The notes under the pieces are model-generated. The model did not search any database. It was given only the letters and a program-made list of their open reading frames with translations, and had not been told where the DNA came from. A stretch of 56,403 nt of DNA from Thermodesulfobacteriota bacterium (GTDB lineage: Bacteria > Desulfobacterota > Thermodesulfobacteria > Thermodesulfobacteriales > Thermodesulfobacteriaceae): the NCBI GenBank assembly GCA_030550555.1, contig JAUQPD010000027.1, positions 1-56,403 of the forward strand, in the 5' to 3' direction. This document shows positions 33,937 to 43,366 of the stretch, one piece after another. Every line of letters starts with the position of its first letter. Positions within the stretch are counted from its first letter, which is position 1. Both the position numbers and the translations under genes were made by a program.

Positions 33937-36900
33937 TTATGAACTCTTAAAATCTATCTTTATAATTTTAGATACTCCTTTTTCTTCCATTGTTACTCCA
34001 ATTATGTTATCCACTTCCTTAATTACATGTGGATTATGACTTATTAATATTATTTGAGATTTTTCTTTAATTTTCGATAGGAGTTTTATGAATTTTTGTG
34101 AATTCTTTTCGTCTAAAGGTGCATCTATTTCATCTAAAATGCAGAATGGACCTGGCTTTGTTAGGTAAAAGGCGAGTAGTAAGCCAATCACACATAATGC
34201 CTTTTCTCCTCCTGAGAGCATGTAGATATTTCTGATATTTTTATAGGGAACTCTGATTGTTAGATCCAAACCAGAATTTAAAGGATCATCTCCAGTAAAA
34301 GATAGATGAGCCTGAGAATTCTCAAAGAGAATTGGAAATATTTCTATTAGATTTTTATTAACTATATCTAAACATTTAAGCATTCTATCCCTCGCTTCGG
34401 CTTCTAAATCTGATAAAATATGTTTTAACTCAAGAAGAGATTTTTCTATATCAATTTTTTGAGAGTTTAATTCTTCATATCTAACTTTTATTTTTTCAAA
34501 TTCCTTTATACTTGCTAAATTAACATCATTGAAGTTTTTGAGCTGATTTTCTAATTCCTCTAATTTTTTTTCTAAAGTGTTTACATCCTCTGAAGTATCT
34601 ATATCATTATCGAGTGAATTTTTATTCGATAATTGATTGAATTCTTTTTGTAAGTTTTGTAATGTCAAGTTAATTTCAGTAAGATCTATTTCAGTATTAT
34701 GAATTAATTTTTCTAAGTTTCTTAGCTCTCTTTCTTTGCTTTTTTTATCAAATGAAACTTTTTTAATTTTTTCATTTAGATTGTTTATTTCTGACTCTAT
34801 TTTAAGTATGTCATTTTTCAAACCATTTTGTTTTTCTTTAAGTTCATTGAGCTCCTTTTTTTTCTTTTCTAATTTTTCAGTTAAATACCTTTCTTCACTT
34901 TCCAATTTATTATTATTTATTATTACTTCTTGAAGAAAGTTTTCAATTTTTAAAATTTCCTTCTCAATTTCGGTCTTTTTCTTGTTTAGATATTGCAAAT
35001 CATTTTCTTTAAGAAGGAGTTCTCTTTCTAATTTATTTATTTCATCAAGTATCTGCTTTCTTTCTTTTTCCAATTTTGCTAAATTCTCTTTAAGATATTG
35101 AAATTCTTTATTGAGTATTTTGTGTTTATCACTTATGTTGGCTAATTCTGATTCAATTTTACTAATCTCCCTTTGAATTATCTCCCTATTTCTTTGAAGA
35201 CTATCCAACTTTTTAATCTCGTCATTTTTATTTTTTTCTAGGAATTCTTTTTTTTGTCCAAGTATCAATAAATTCTTTGTTATTTGTTCTTTTTTCTCAT
35301 TTTTTTCCTTTATACTTAATTCTAATTCTTTTACTTTTTCTTCTATCTCTCTTAGTTCTTTAGTTTTATTTTCATATGATACTTCAATTTCTTTTAGGAA
35401 TTCTATTTGATAATTTTTCTGTTTTTCTATCTCCTGCAATTCTTTTTGTAGAGAAAAGAAACCTTTATTTTCTTCGTTTATTTTTACTATGAATTTATTA
35501 TAGGCTACCAAAAAACTATCTTTTGTGATATAGATTATATCGTGATTAAAATTAAAGTTTAAAAATAATTCTTTTAAAGTTTTTTCAGAATGTTCAATAT
35601 TTAATATAAGTTTATCTAAATTATTTTTTAAAGTAAATACTTCTAGATTATATTCTTCTGTAAGATTGTAGACCTCTTGTATATCTTCTATGATAACAGC
35701 ATTTATGTATTCTCTATAAAAAGTTTCATAGTATTTTAAATCATTAATAAACTTTAGCAAATAATTTCCTAAAATCTTACCTTGTAATTCTATTGGTAAA
35801 TTTTTCTTAAAACTACTTAAAATCTTTCTAATTAGCTTTTCCCTTTCTTTTAATGAATACAATATATTTTTTAATTCATTTTTTTTATCTTTTAAGTTAT
35901 TTGTCACTAATTTTAATTTTTCAAATTCTTCTTTTATTTTTTTTAAAAATTCATTTTCATCTTCTAATTCCCTATCTATTTTTTCTAAAGTTTTTTTATG
36001 ATTCTCGAGATCAGTATTAATTTTATCTAGTAATCTTCTTTTTTCTTTCATTTCATATTCCATTTTCTTTATATCTTCGTCTATTTTTTTAATCTCTCTT
36101 AAAAGGCTTTCTCTTTTTTCTTTTAATTTTATAATTTCTCTATTAATGTCATCCATTTCTTTTTTCTTTGTCCCAAAGCTTTTCTGTAAATTGTTAAATT
36201 CAACCTCTTTTTTCTGCAAATTTTCTCTTATTTCTTTTAACCTTTTTAAAAGAGCTTCTTTATTCTTTTCAATCTCAATAATTTCTCTTTCAATCTTTTC
36301 TATTTCTTTTAATAAACTATTTTTTCTATTTTTTTCTATTTCATAAATACTTTTGTAGTTGTTAATCTTTTCATTTGTTAGCAATAATTCTTTCTCAATT
36401 TTGTTACTTTCTGTTAATATGTTTCTAATTTCATTTTCTACCTTATCTTTTTCTTTTCCTAGATCAATTTTTTTTCTTTCTAAAATTGAAATATTACTTA
36501 AAATTTTACTTTCCTCTATCTCAATGAATTGAATTTCGTCTTCAATTTTTTTGAATTTTAAGATAGCATTCTCTTTTTCTTCTTCTTTCTCTTTTTTTCT
36601 TTTTAAAAATTCTTTCTGTTTTATAAATAGATACTTTTTTTTCGTCTCAATAAATGAATCTCTTAAGTTTAAATATTTTTTTGCTACTTCTGCTTGCTCT
36701 TTAAGAGATAAATACTGTATTTCGACCTCTTTTAATATGTCACTTAAACGTTCGAGATTATGCTCTGTTGCTTTAATTTTTTTTATTATATCATCTTGTG
36801 TAAGTCTTAGTTTAGCAACACCTGCTAGCTCTTCAAGATAATATCTTCTTTCTACTGGATTTATTTCTAAAAATTTAGTAATTTCACCCTGATCAATAAT

Positions 36901-37320
36901 CCCATAGCTATTATAATTTATTCCTAAATTTAAAAATAAAAACTGTATGTCTTTTAATCTACACTGGCGATTATTTATTATAAATTCACTTTCCCCATCT
37001 TTATAAAATCTTCTTATAACAATTAGCTCATGATTTTCTTTGAATTTATCTAATATTGGTGGATCATGGTTTAAGACTATTTTAACTTCTGCAAAATCTA
37101 TTTTTCTATCAGTATTACCAGAATATATAAGGTCACTTAATTCCTTAACTCGCAACCTTTTAGGACTCTGTTCCCCAAGGACCCACTTTATGGCATCAAG
37201 GATATTACTTTTACCAGACCCGTTGGGACCAACAATAGCGGTAATCCCTTTTTCAAAGGGGATTACCGTTTTATAAGGAAAAGATTTGAATCCGTAAATC
37301 TCAAGTCTTTTGATATGCAA
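33937..37320 (-). CDS. smc: chromosome segregation ATPase SMC
   Basis: 1127-residue condensin subunit. Walker A GPNGSGKSNI at 31-40 in an N-terminal ATPase half, a coiled coil of about 300 residues, hinge around residues 490-610 (LQGKILGNYLLKFINDLKYY), the return coiled coil, then signature LSGGEKALCVIGLLLAFYL and Walker B FCILDEIDAPLD near 1065. The coiled coil is extremely Lys/Glu/Asn-rich, which explains the T-rich top strand. The start is TTG at 37320; no ScpA/ScpB genes are adjacent. Confidence 0.95.
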   Translation of the reverse strand: MHIKRLEIYGFKSFPYKTVIPFEKGITAIVGPNGSGKSNILDAIKWVLGEQSPKRLRVKELSDLIYSGNTDRKIDFAEVKIVLNHDPPILDKFKENHELIVIRRFYKDGESEFIINNRQCRLKDIQFLFLNLGINYNSYGIIDQGEITKFLEINPVERRYYLEELAGVAKLRLTQDDIIKKIKATEHNLERLSDILKEVEIQYLSLKEQAEVAKKYLNLRDSFIETKKKYLFIKQKEFLKRKKEKEEEKENAILKFKKIEDEIQFIEIEESKILSNISILERKKIDLGKEKDKVENEIRNILTESNKIEKELLLTNEKINNYKSIYEIEKNRKNSLLKEIEKIEREIIEIEKNKEALLKRLKEIRENLQKKEVEFNNLQKSFGTKKKEMDDINREIIKLKEKRESLLREIKKIDEDIKKMEYEMKEKRRLLDKINTDLENHKKTLEKIDRELEDENEFLKKIKEEFEKLKLVTNNLKDKKNELKNILYSLKEREKLIRKILSSFKKNLPIELQGKILGNYLLKFINDLKYYETFYREYINAVIIEDIQEVYNLTEEYNLEVFTLKNNLDKLILNIEHSEKTLKELFLNFNFNHDIIYITKDSFLVAYNKFIVKINEENKGFFSLQKELQEIEKQKNYQIEFLKEIEVSYENKTKELREIEEKVKELELSIKEKNEKKEQITKNLLILGQKKEFLEKNKNDEIKKLDSLQRNREIIQREISKIESELANISDKHKILNKEFQYLKENLAKLEKERKQILDEINKLERELLLKENDLQYLNKKKTEIEKEILKIENFLQEVIINNNKLESEERYLTEKLEKKKKELNELKEKQNGLKNDILKIESEINNLNEKIKKVSFDKKSKERELRNLEKLIHNTEIDLTEINLTLQNLQKEFNQLSNKNSLDNDIDTSEDVNTLEKKLEELENQLKNFNDVNLASIKEFEKIKVRYEELNSQKIDIEKSLLELKHILSDLEAEARDRMLKCLDIVNKNLIEIFPILFENSQAHLSFTGDDPLNSGLDLTIRVPYKNIRNIYMLSGGEKALCVIGLLLAFYLTKPGPFCILDEIDAPLDEKNSQKFIKLLSKIKEKSQIILISHNPHVIKEVDNIIGVTMEEKGVSKIIKIDFKSS

Positions 37321-37386
37321 GGCAAAATGAGAGCAATACTGAAGATTTACCTAATTTTACCATAAAGATTTGAAGGGAAAAGGGCT

Positions 37387-38043
37387 TTAATTCTTTTCCT
37401 TAAGCTTCAAAAACTCCTTTATCTCATGGATTAGGACTGCCGGACTCTTGATTGGATAGGGAATACTGTCAAGTATTTCTTCTATGGGAATTCCCTTGAT
37501 TGTGAGGTCCTTAAGTCTTTCTTTTAGTTCAGTTGAATTAGTTATAGGATATTTGATACCTTTTGAGCGTTTGAGTAAAGAATACGCCCAGGGGACATCA
37601 AGTGCTCTCACAAGATCTGTGGCAACAAGACTGCAGTAGTAAATGAGCGTCTGGGCCTCATGTCCCTCCTTTATTTCTTTATAGGCAAGTTTGGCAATTC
37701 CTCCGGCAGTATGCACCTTGAGCTCTCGTGTTTCTTCGTGGATAAGTTCTTCTAGTGCCTTGATCTTTTGAAGAGCAAGTTGAGGATCTGCACGGAGAAT
37801 ATTTCTCACAGTATTTTTAGTGAGGCCGACCTTTTGAGCAATCTCTTCGTCGGTTTTCATATATTCTTCTTTTAAGACAACTGCATAGCTTGCTCTCGCA
37901 AGTGAAGGAAGCCATGTCAGTGTTCGATATTCAGTAAGTTTGCTTAGACCACCTAGTAATTCAATTGCCTTAAAGAAAACTCTGGTCACAAGGTGTTCTA
38001 CTTCTGCCTCACTCATAACTGGTCCAGTGATACTGATAACCAT
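37387..38043 (-). CDS. near-KaiC regulatory-domain protein
   Basis: About 218 residues. The middle part contains a helix-turn-helix-like segment (TDEEIAQKVGLTKNTVRNIL) followed by helical stretches (IHEETRELKVHTAGGIAKLA). This matches my recollection of the 'near_KaiC_dom' family, found beside thermophile KaiC-like ATPases, and the neighbour is indeed such an ATPase. Role presumed regulatory, possibly DNA binding. ATG at 38043 is preferred over GTG at 38052 because AGGAGGTGA lies just upstream. Starts 33 bp after the KaiC-like gene. Confidence 0.75.
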   Translation of the reverse strand: MVISITGPVMSEAEVEHLVTRVFFKAIELLGGLSKLTEYRTLTWLPSLARASYAVVLKEEYMKTDEEIAQKVGLTKNTVRNILRADPQLALQKIKALEELIHEETRELKVHTAGGIAKLAYKEIKEGHEAQTLIYYCSLVATDLVRALDVPWAYSLLKRSKGIKYPITNSTELKERLKDLTIKGIPIEEILDSIPYPIKSPAVLIHEIKEFLKLKEKN

Positions 38044-38076
38044 AACTCTCACCTCCTTTTATCTACTAGTTTTTTG

Positions 38077-38991
38077 TCATTTAGCTATCTGAAAGATGGG
38101 TTCTCTTATTACTACAAGGCCTGTCTCAGTTATTTCAAGAAAATGAGTTTTTGTATCATGTCCGCAGAGTCTACAGCCATCAATTCTAAAAAGTCGCACG
38201 ATGTCGCCGATTGGTCTATTATATAGTTTAGCTTTAAAGGCTGAGTCTATGAGTTCTTTGGCAAGGACCATTGTTCCATCTACGATGTGTCCTACCGCAT
38301 AGCCCCCTGCAGCTTCTGCGGTAAGCTCTTCGTGTCCGCTTCGCTTTTGAGACACAAAAAGGGCAGTTTGAAACCACTTTTTCATAAAATTGAAAAGTCT
38401 TCTGACAACAGCTCTTGCAAGCATCTCTCGTGTCTCAAAAAGACCTGTAATAGAGTCAATAATTGTAAATTTGATTTTGTATTGTTGAATAGCATAACTC
38501 AATGTGGCAAGAAGATCAGGTATATTTTCGCGGAGTCTACTTGAACTTGCGGCATCTATCAGAATGATATTGTCTTCAAAGCTCGAAAAGTCCAATCCCA
38601 TAGCAGAAGCTCTGAGCTTTAGAGAGAGGGCTACAAAATTGGCAGGTGCCTCGACGGTGATAAAGGCAACCCTCTCCCCAAGGCTTGCCTGCTTTACAGC
38701 AAATTGTTCAACCAAAAGCGATTTTCCCGTATCCGAAACACCAGTAATATTAAATACCGAGTAGGCAGGTATTCCATTCAACTGTTTCTTGACAAGCTTT
38801 CCATCTTCACTTGTCGTTATATAGAAAAGTTGATCAAGTCCCTCGATACCTGTGGGGACTCCATAGAGTTTTGGAGCCTTGGCAACAGCTTCACTGCCCT
38901 TAAAAATTGCCTTAAGATCTGGCTCTCCATAACTAGAGATCTTTTCAGCCTCCTCTGCTATTCCTGAGTCCTTCCTAAAGCCTCTATTCAT
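38077..38991 (-). CDS. KaiC-like RecA-fold ATPase, single domain
   Basis: 304 residues with one KaiC/RecA domain: GVPTGIEGLDQLF near 44, Walker A GVSDTGKS at 84-91, VAFITVEAPANF (catalytic Glu region) near 120, Walker B-like FTIIDSITGLFETREM near 187. The C-terminal part has a CRLCGH zinc-knuckle-like motif near residue 275. It lacks the second KaiC domain, so it is not a clock KaiC. It resembles the thermophile KaiC-domain families (AF_0795-like) paired with near-KaiC proteins. Target unknown; likely signalling. Confidence 0.8.
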   Translation of the reverse strand: MNRGFRKDSGIAEEAEKISSYGEPDLKAIFKGSEAVAKAPKLYGVPTGIEGLDQLFYITTSEDGKLVKKQLNGIPAYSVFNITGVSDTGKSLLVEQFAVKQASLGERVAFITVEAPANFVALSLKLRASAMGLDFSSFEDNIILIDAASSSRLRENIPDLLATLSYAIQQYKIKFTIIDSITGLFETREMLARAVVRRLFNFMKKWFQTALFVSQKRSGHEELTAEAAGGYAVGHIVDGTMVLAKELIDSAFKAKLYNRPIGDIVRLFRIDGCRLCGHDTKTHFLEITETGLVVIREPIFQIAK

Positions 38992-39178
38992 CTCATTTTT
39001 CCCCCAAGATTTTTATTATGCTATAGTTGAATAATAATAAAGATTTATTTAGAGTAAAGGGGAAATCCCATTCTTAATGGCACCTAAAATTTGTAAATTT
39101 ATTGTTAATTTATATCCTACATTACTTGTTAAAAGACTGAAAGATGATATCATTGGTAGATGGAGATAGGAGGATAGG

Positions 39179-40471
39179 ATGAAGGATTTCTTAAAATCTC
39201 TTGGTTCTGCAAAACTTGCCATAGCTCTTTTCTTCATCCTTGCAGGAATCTCTATCCTTGGCACTCTGATTCCTCAGGGTCAACCACAGGCTTTTTATAT
39301 CTGGAAGTACGGAAACACTCTTGGCAGATTAATTATTTTTTTCCAGCTCCATGATGCCTATCATTCCTGGTGGTATATTGCTTCCCTTTTTTTGTTTCTT
39401 GTAAATCTTACAGTTTGTTCCTATAATAGGCTCCCTTTGACTCTTAGACTATATCGTAGAGATCCGGAAGATATAAATCCTGAAAAGTTGCCAAACAATA
39501 TAAACTATAGTTTGAATTGCAATATTTCTAAAATTTTAGATAAAATTAGTCAAATTGGTTTTAAAAAATCTTCAAAAAAATCTACTGAAGGTTATCTTTT
39601 TTATAAAAAAATAAATTGGTTTTCTTTTTTCTCAGTTTATATAGTTCATTTTTCCTTAGTAGTTGTAATATTAGGTGCACTCATAGGAGCGATATTTGGT
39701 TACAGAGGTAATATTAGTATTATTGAAGGTGAAAGTTCAAATGTAGTTTATGCATTTAGGAAGGCAGATCCAATATATTTAGATTTTCATATAAAACTAA
39801 ATAAATTCATTTTGGAAACCTATCCTAATGGAATGCCAAAAGAATATATTTCTAATATAACAATAATAGACGATAATCAAACTGTCGATGCGATTATTAA
39901 GGTAAATCAGCCTTTCAAATACAAAGACATAACTTTATATCAGGCAAGTTATAATATAATACCTGAATTTAAAGTAAAAATAAGATACAACGGAAAACTT
40001 GAAGAAAAAGTGTTATCTCCATTTCAACCACTTAACTTAGAGGATAGGTACTCTATAGCCGTCCAGGATTATGGGGAGGCCCATGGGTTCATATACATTA
40101 GAATCTGGGCTTTAGATGAACAAAAAGGAGAATCTCAAGAGGCAATAGTCATTAGCGGTTTTCCACCATCTAAATTGAAATTTTCTGATAACGAAATTGC
40201 AATAGAATATGTTGATATTGAAAAACTACACTATATGACAGGCTTACAAGCAAAGACAGATCCTGGAAATTTCATAGTCTATATAGGCTTTATATTAATG
40301 ATTCTTGGGCTATTCTTAGTATATTACTTTGAGCCTAAAATATATTGGATTTATGTTAAACCAAAGGATTCAATTCACTGTGAACTAATTTTAGGTGCCT
40401 ACTCTAAAAGAGAAAGAGAAGGTATTAAGGTAAAACTTGAAAAACTAGCAGATGAAATAATTAATAAATAA
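39179..40471 (+). CDS. resB: ResB-like cytochrome c biogenesis protein
   Basis: 430-residue membrane protein of the system II cytochrome c maturation pathway (ResB/Ccs1), which with ResC/CcsA delivers haem to apocytochromes. N-terminal SLGSAKLAIALFFILAGISI and LGTLIPQG, followed by WWYIASLFLFLVNLTVCSYN, are characteristic. A third membrane segment lies near residue 155, a large extracytoplasmic domain follows, and a last membrane segment near 365-385. AGGAGG ribosome site upstream of ATG. No ResC/CcsA partner is adjacent. Confidence 0.9.
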   Translation: MKDFLKSLGSAKLAIALFFILAGISILGTLIPQGQPQAFYIWKYGNTLGRLIIFFQLHDAYHSWWYIASLFLFLVNLTVCSYNRLPLTLRLYRRDPEDINPEKLPNNINYSLNCNISKILDKISQIGFKKSSKKSTEGYLFYKKINWFSFFSVYIVHFSLVVVILGALIGAIFGYRGNISIIEGESSNVVYAFRKADPIYLDFHIKLNKFILETYPNGMPKEYISNITIIDDNQTVDAIIKVNQPFKYKDITLYQASYNIIPEFKVKIRYNGKLEEKVLSPFQPLNLEDRYSIAVQDYGEAHGFIYIRIWALDEQKGESQEAIVISGFPPSKLKFSDNEIAIEYVDIEKLHYMTGLQAKTDPGNFIVYIGFILMILGLFLVYYFEPKIYWIYVKPKDSIHCELILGAYSKREREGIKVKLEKLADEIINK

Positions 40472-40490
40472 TCATCGAGTAAACCTGATA

Positions 40491-41384
40491 TCATTTTAAT
40501 GGCTCAACGTGAATTAAAACGCTTATTTCAGGATATTTATTTTGAATCCTCTTTTCAATTTCATCACATAGATCATGAGCATCCTGAACAGCTATGTGTC
40601 CGGGAACAAGAAGGTCAAATTCAATAAAACTTTTACGACCAGCCTTCCTACTTTTAAAATTTTTTATAATGATTTTGTTGTTGTGCTTATTTCGTATAGT
40701 CTCATTGATTATTTCAATTAATTCTTCAATTTTTTCTTTAGATAAGCTTACATCAAGAAGTGAGTTTACAGCATCCTTTAAAATTTTATAGCCTAAGTAT
40801 AGAATATTTATACTGATTATGACCGCAATTATTGAATCTATGAACCAAAGTTCTGTTAGATATACTATAAGTATCCCCAAAATAACACCCAATGTAGTTA
40901 TTACATCTGTTATTAAATGTGTTGCATGGGATATTAGTATAGGTGATCCTTCCCGTTTTCCTTGTTTATACATTATATAGCTTAGTAGTAAGTTAATATT
41001 CATAGCAATAAATATAACAATTAGACCAATTCCAAGGTTTTCTGGTCCCTTTTTTGATAATACATTTTCTAATGCTTTCCAGAAAATTGATAATGATGCA
41101 AGTAATATGAAAATGCTCTCAGCAATAGCAATAAAATATTCAATTTTTGTATGTCCATATGGGTGCTCCTTATCAGATGGTTTTAAAGCAAGTTTAGTTC
41201 CTATGTAAGCAAGTAAGGCAGAAAAAATATTAACTATTGACTCAACAGCATCAGAATATATTGCAATAGATCCAGTTACATAAAATGCCAAAAATTTCAA
41301 TATACATATTAGAATACTAAAAAAAAGACTAAGTTTAGTTAATTTAAAAGCATTCGTTTCTTTGAAATGTTCGTCTACTTTCAT
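40491..41384 (-). CDS. cation diffusion facilitator (CDF) family transporter
   Basis: 297-residue metal/proton antiporter. Six membrane segments; SIAIYSDAVESIVNIFSALL in helix 2 carries the Ser-Asp metal site, and SHATHLITDVITTLG in helix 5 carries His-Asp. KEHPYGHTKIEYF is the loop signature. The C-terminal cytoplasmic domain ends with the ferredoxin-like fold typical of zinc/iron CDFs. Six bp after the ABC permease gene, so likely in the same transcript; metal specificity is not determined. Confidence 0.93.
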   Translation of the reverse strand: MKVDEHFKETNAFKLTKLSLFFSILICILKFLAFYVTGSIAIYSDAVESIVNIFSALLAYIGTKLALKPSDKEHPYGHTKIEYFIAIAESIFILLASLSIFWKALENVLSKKGPENLGIGLIVIFIAMNINLLLSYIMYKQGKREGSPILISHATHLITDVITTLGVILGILIVYLTELWFIDSIIAVIISINILYLGYKILKDAVNSLLDVSLSKEKIEELIEIINETIRNKHNNKIIIKNFKSRKAGRKSFIEFDLLVPGHIAVQDAHDLCDEIEKRIQNKYPEISVLIHVEPLK

Positions 41385-41390
41385 TTGTAA

Positions 41391-42128
41391 TCAGTCTTTT
41401 GCTCTTTTTACAGTATAAATAGCAATCATATAAGCAATAACAGATAATATTAATAAAATAAATATTGGTTCATAATTTATAGTATAGCCCCAGGAAAGCT
41501 CCCTCAAGCTTTGAGCAACTATTGTTAGTGGTAGGAATTTGATGAGTGGTTGTAAGAATTCAGGTAAATTTTCAATAGGGAAGAAGGTTCCTCCAAGAAA
41601 CATCATAGGAGTGATGATAAAATTGGTAATTAGTGTTTGATCAGCATGTGTCTTTATAGTCATAGCAGAAGCTACACCAAGAGAGGCAAAGATAAAGGCA
41701 TTGAGAAAAGTTATCAGAAAAAAGAGTGGATCTATCTTTAAGTCTATATCACCGACAATATGGGCAATGGTTAGAATTAGGAGGGTAGATATGAAGGCTC
41801 TCGTAATTCCTGAGAAGACTTCTCCGAGTACATACCCTGCCGGGGAAATTGGGGAACTTTGAAATTCCTCAAAGACCTTAAGATAAAATCGGGCGACATT
41901 TATTTCCACATTTATAGCAAAGGCTTGAAGCATACTACTTCCAGCAACAAGACCAGGAACTAAGAACTCTAGATAACTTCTACCTGAAATGGTAATATCC
42001 TTTCCAAGTCCAAGACCAAAGGCTAGAATGAAAAGTAGTGGATTTATGGAGAAGGAAAGTAAAACCCTAAAAAATCGCTCCTTTAAAAGCAAGAGTTCTC
42101 GAAGATAGGTTGCCCAGAAGCCCCTCAT
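41391..42128 (-). CDS. ABC-2 type transporter permease
   Basis: 245 residues with six hydrophobic segments and the ABC-2 permease signature region (ITNFIITPMMFLGGTFFPIE then NLPEFLQPLIKFLPLTIVAQ). Pairs with the ATPase encoded immediately upstream, with which it overlaps by 4 bp. Such exporters move drugs, lipids or polysaccharides; no cargo clue is present. Confidence 0.9.
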   Translation of the reverse strand: MRGFWATYLRELLLLKERFFRVLLSFSINPLLFILAFGLGLGKDITISGRSYLEFLVPGLVAGSSMLQAFAINVEINVARFYLKVFEEFQSSPISPAGYVLGEVFSGITRAFISTLLILTIAHIVGDIDLKIDPLFFLITFLNAFIFASLGVASAMTIKTHADQTLITNFIITPMMFLGGTFFPIENLPEFLQPLIKFLPLTIVAQSLRELSWGYTINYEPIFILLILSVIAYMIAIYTVKRAKD

Positions 42129-42979
42129 AGGTGTCTTTCCGTAAGTTTAACAAAAATATCTTCCAAGGTTACCTTCCGAAGGGTTACATGATTAGAGTAG
42201 GTGGTATGAGTTTGAAGGGCTTTTTCGGCGTCTTCTTTATTTTTAAAATAATGAGTACTAATTCCCGTATCTGTAAATATATCCAAGGCATATTCTCCAA
42301 GTTTTTTTATGAAGTTTAAAGGAGAGTCTTGTGCAATTATTTCTCCGCTAATAATAAAGGCTACCCTGTCTGAAAGTAGTTCAGCTTCATCCATATAATG
42401 AGTGGTTAATAGTATAGTGGTTCCGGAGTTTTGAATCTGTTTGATAAGGCCCCAGATCTTTCTTCTGATGTGCGGATCAAGGCCAACTGTAGGTTCATCG
42501 AGGAGAAGCAAAGCTGGAGAATGCATAAGGGCTCGAATTATAAGGAGTCGTCTCTTTAGACCTCCAGAGAGCTCTTTGACCTTTGAATTTCCCCTCTCTT
42601 TGAGCTCTGCGATCTCTAAGAGTTCTTCAGTCCGTTTCTTGATCTCCCTTAAAGGCATGCCATAGAGAAGACCGTGAATTAGCAGATTTTCTCTGACTGT
42701 TAACTCCATGTCCAAGTTAATATGCTGTGGCACAAAACCTATCCGCCTTTTGACAATTTTTTCATCCTCATTCAAGGATTTGCCAAAAACCAAAACCGTG
42801 CCTCCGCTTGCTTTGGTTAGCGAAGTGATTATTCTCAAAGTTGTTGTCTTCCCAGCACCATTCGGGCCAAGAAGGGAAAAGAGTTCACCCTTTTTGACAG
42901 TAAAGGAGATACCCTTAAGGGCAGGAGTGTTACTGTAGATCTTTGTAAGATTCCTCACTTCAAGAGCAATTTCACTCAT
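42125..42979 (-). CDS. ABC transporter ATPase (ABC-2 exporter, DrrA-like)
   Basis: About 284 residues from the ATG at 42979. Walker A GPNGAGKTT near 38, Q-loop VPQHINLD, signature KELSGGLKRRLL, Walker B LLLLDEPTVGLDPH, and H-loop LLTTHYMDEAE, all intact. The C-terminal extension resembles the DrrA C-terminal domain. ATG at 42979 has AAGGAA upstream; an in-frame start at 43027 would add 16 unrelated residues. Confidence 0.93.
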   Translation of the reverse strand: MSEIALEVRNLTKIYSNTPALKGISFTVKKGELFSLLGPNGAGKTTTLRIITSLTKASGGTVLVFGKSLNEDEKIVKRRIGFVPQHINLDMELTVRENLLIHGLLYGMPLREIKKRTEELLEIAELKERGNSKVKELSGGLKRRLLIIRALMHSPALLLLDEPTVGLDPHIRRKIWGLIKQIQNSGTTILLTTHYMDEAELLSDRVAFIISGEIIAQDSPLNFIKKLGEYALDIFTDTGISTHYFKNKEDAEKALQTHTTYSNHVTLRKVTLEDIFVKLTERHL

Positions 42980-43027
42980 TTTATTCCTTATCCACAGGGT
43001 TCTATCTTTAAATCTAGTTCCGGGCAA

Positions 43028-43366
43028 ATAGAATTTCCCAATCTTTTAGATTTAGTATTTTCACCTTAAAAAGCCCTTTGGCAGTGATCCATAAAAAAAA
43101 TCTTCAAAAGCTTCTTTGGAAGAACAAAAAAGAATGAAAGGACATTTGAGTTTAAAGATTAAATAAAAAATATAACTTTGTCAAGAAATCTTGTTGTTTT
43201 TTGTCACGAAGAAGAGGAGAGGTCACTAATTGGCCTTGAAAGTAGGCCCTGAACTTCGATATTCCATTAGAGATCTCTATCAAAGTTCTTTCTAATCGTT
43301 GTAGGCTGAAGCCTGAATATTTGATTCTTAGTATTCAATCTTTGAGAGATGAGTTAAAATATAAAT
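43028..43366. other. gene-free intergenic stretch
   Basis: About 340 bp between the divergent ABC ATPase and uvrC genes. I see no convincing reading frame or structured RNA. A small hairpin AGGCT-GA-AGCCT lies at 43303-43314. The last bases hold the -10-like box of uvrC. The stretch may include the remains of a lost gene but nothing is recognisable. Confidence 0.5.
43355..43366 (+). promoter_or_regulatory. predicted -10 box of a leaderless uvrC message
   Basis: TAAAAT (43355-43360) followed by exactly six bases (ATAAAT) and the uvrC ATG at 43367. No Shine-Dalgarno is present. The -35 is weak (ATTCAA at 16-bp spacing). Confidence 0.35.

Noticed and set aside
34736-36841. Several Phe/Ser-rich plus-strand frames opposite smc
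   Set aside because: Products of the Lys/Glu-rich coiled-coil codons read on the other strand.
38287-38967. Three plus-strand frames of about 85 codons opposite the KaiC-like gene
   Set aside because: Overlap each other and lie antisense to a conserved ATPase; composition is that of reverse-frame shadows.
43028-43366. Structured RNA or sigma-54 promoter upstream of uvrC
   Set aside because: Only a 5-bp hairpin is visible and no TGGCAC-N5-TTGC pattern could be found; too weak to call.
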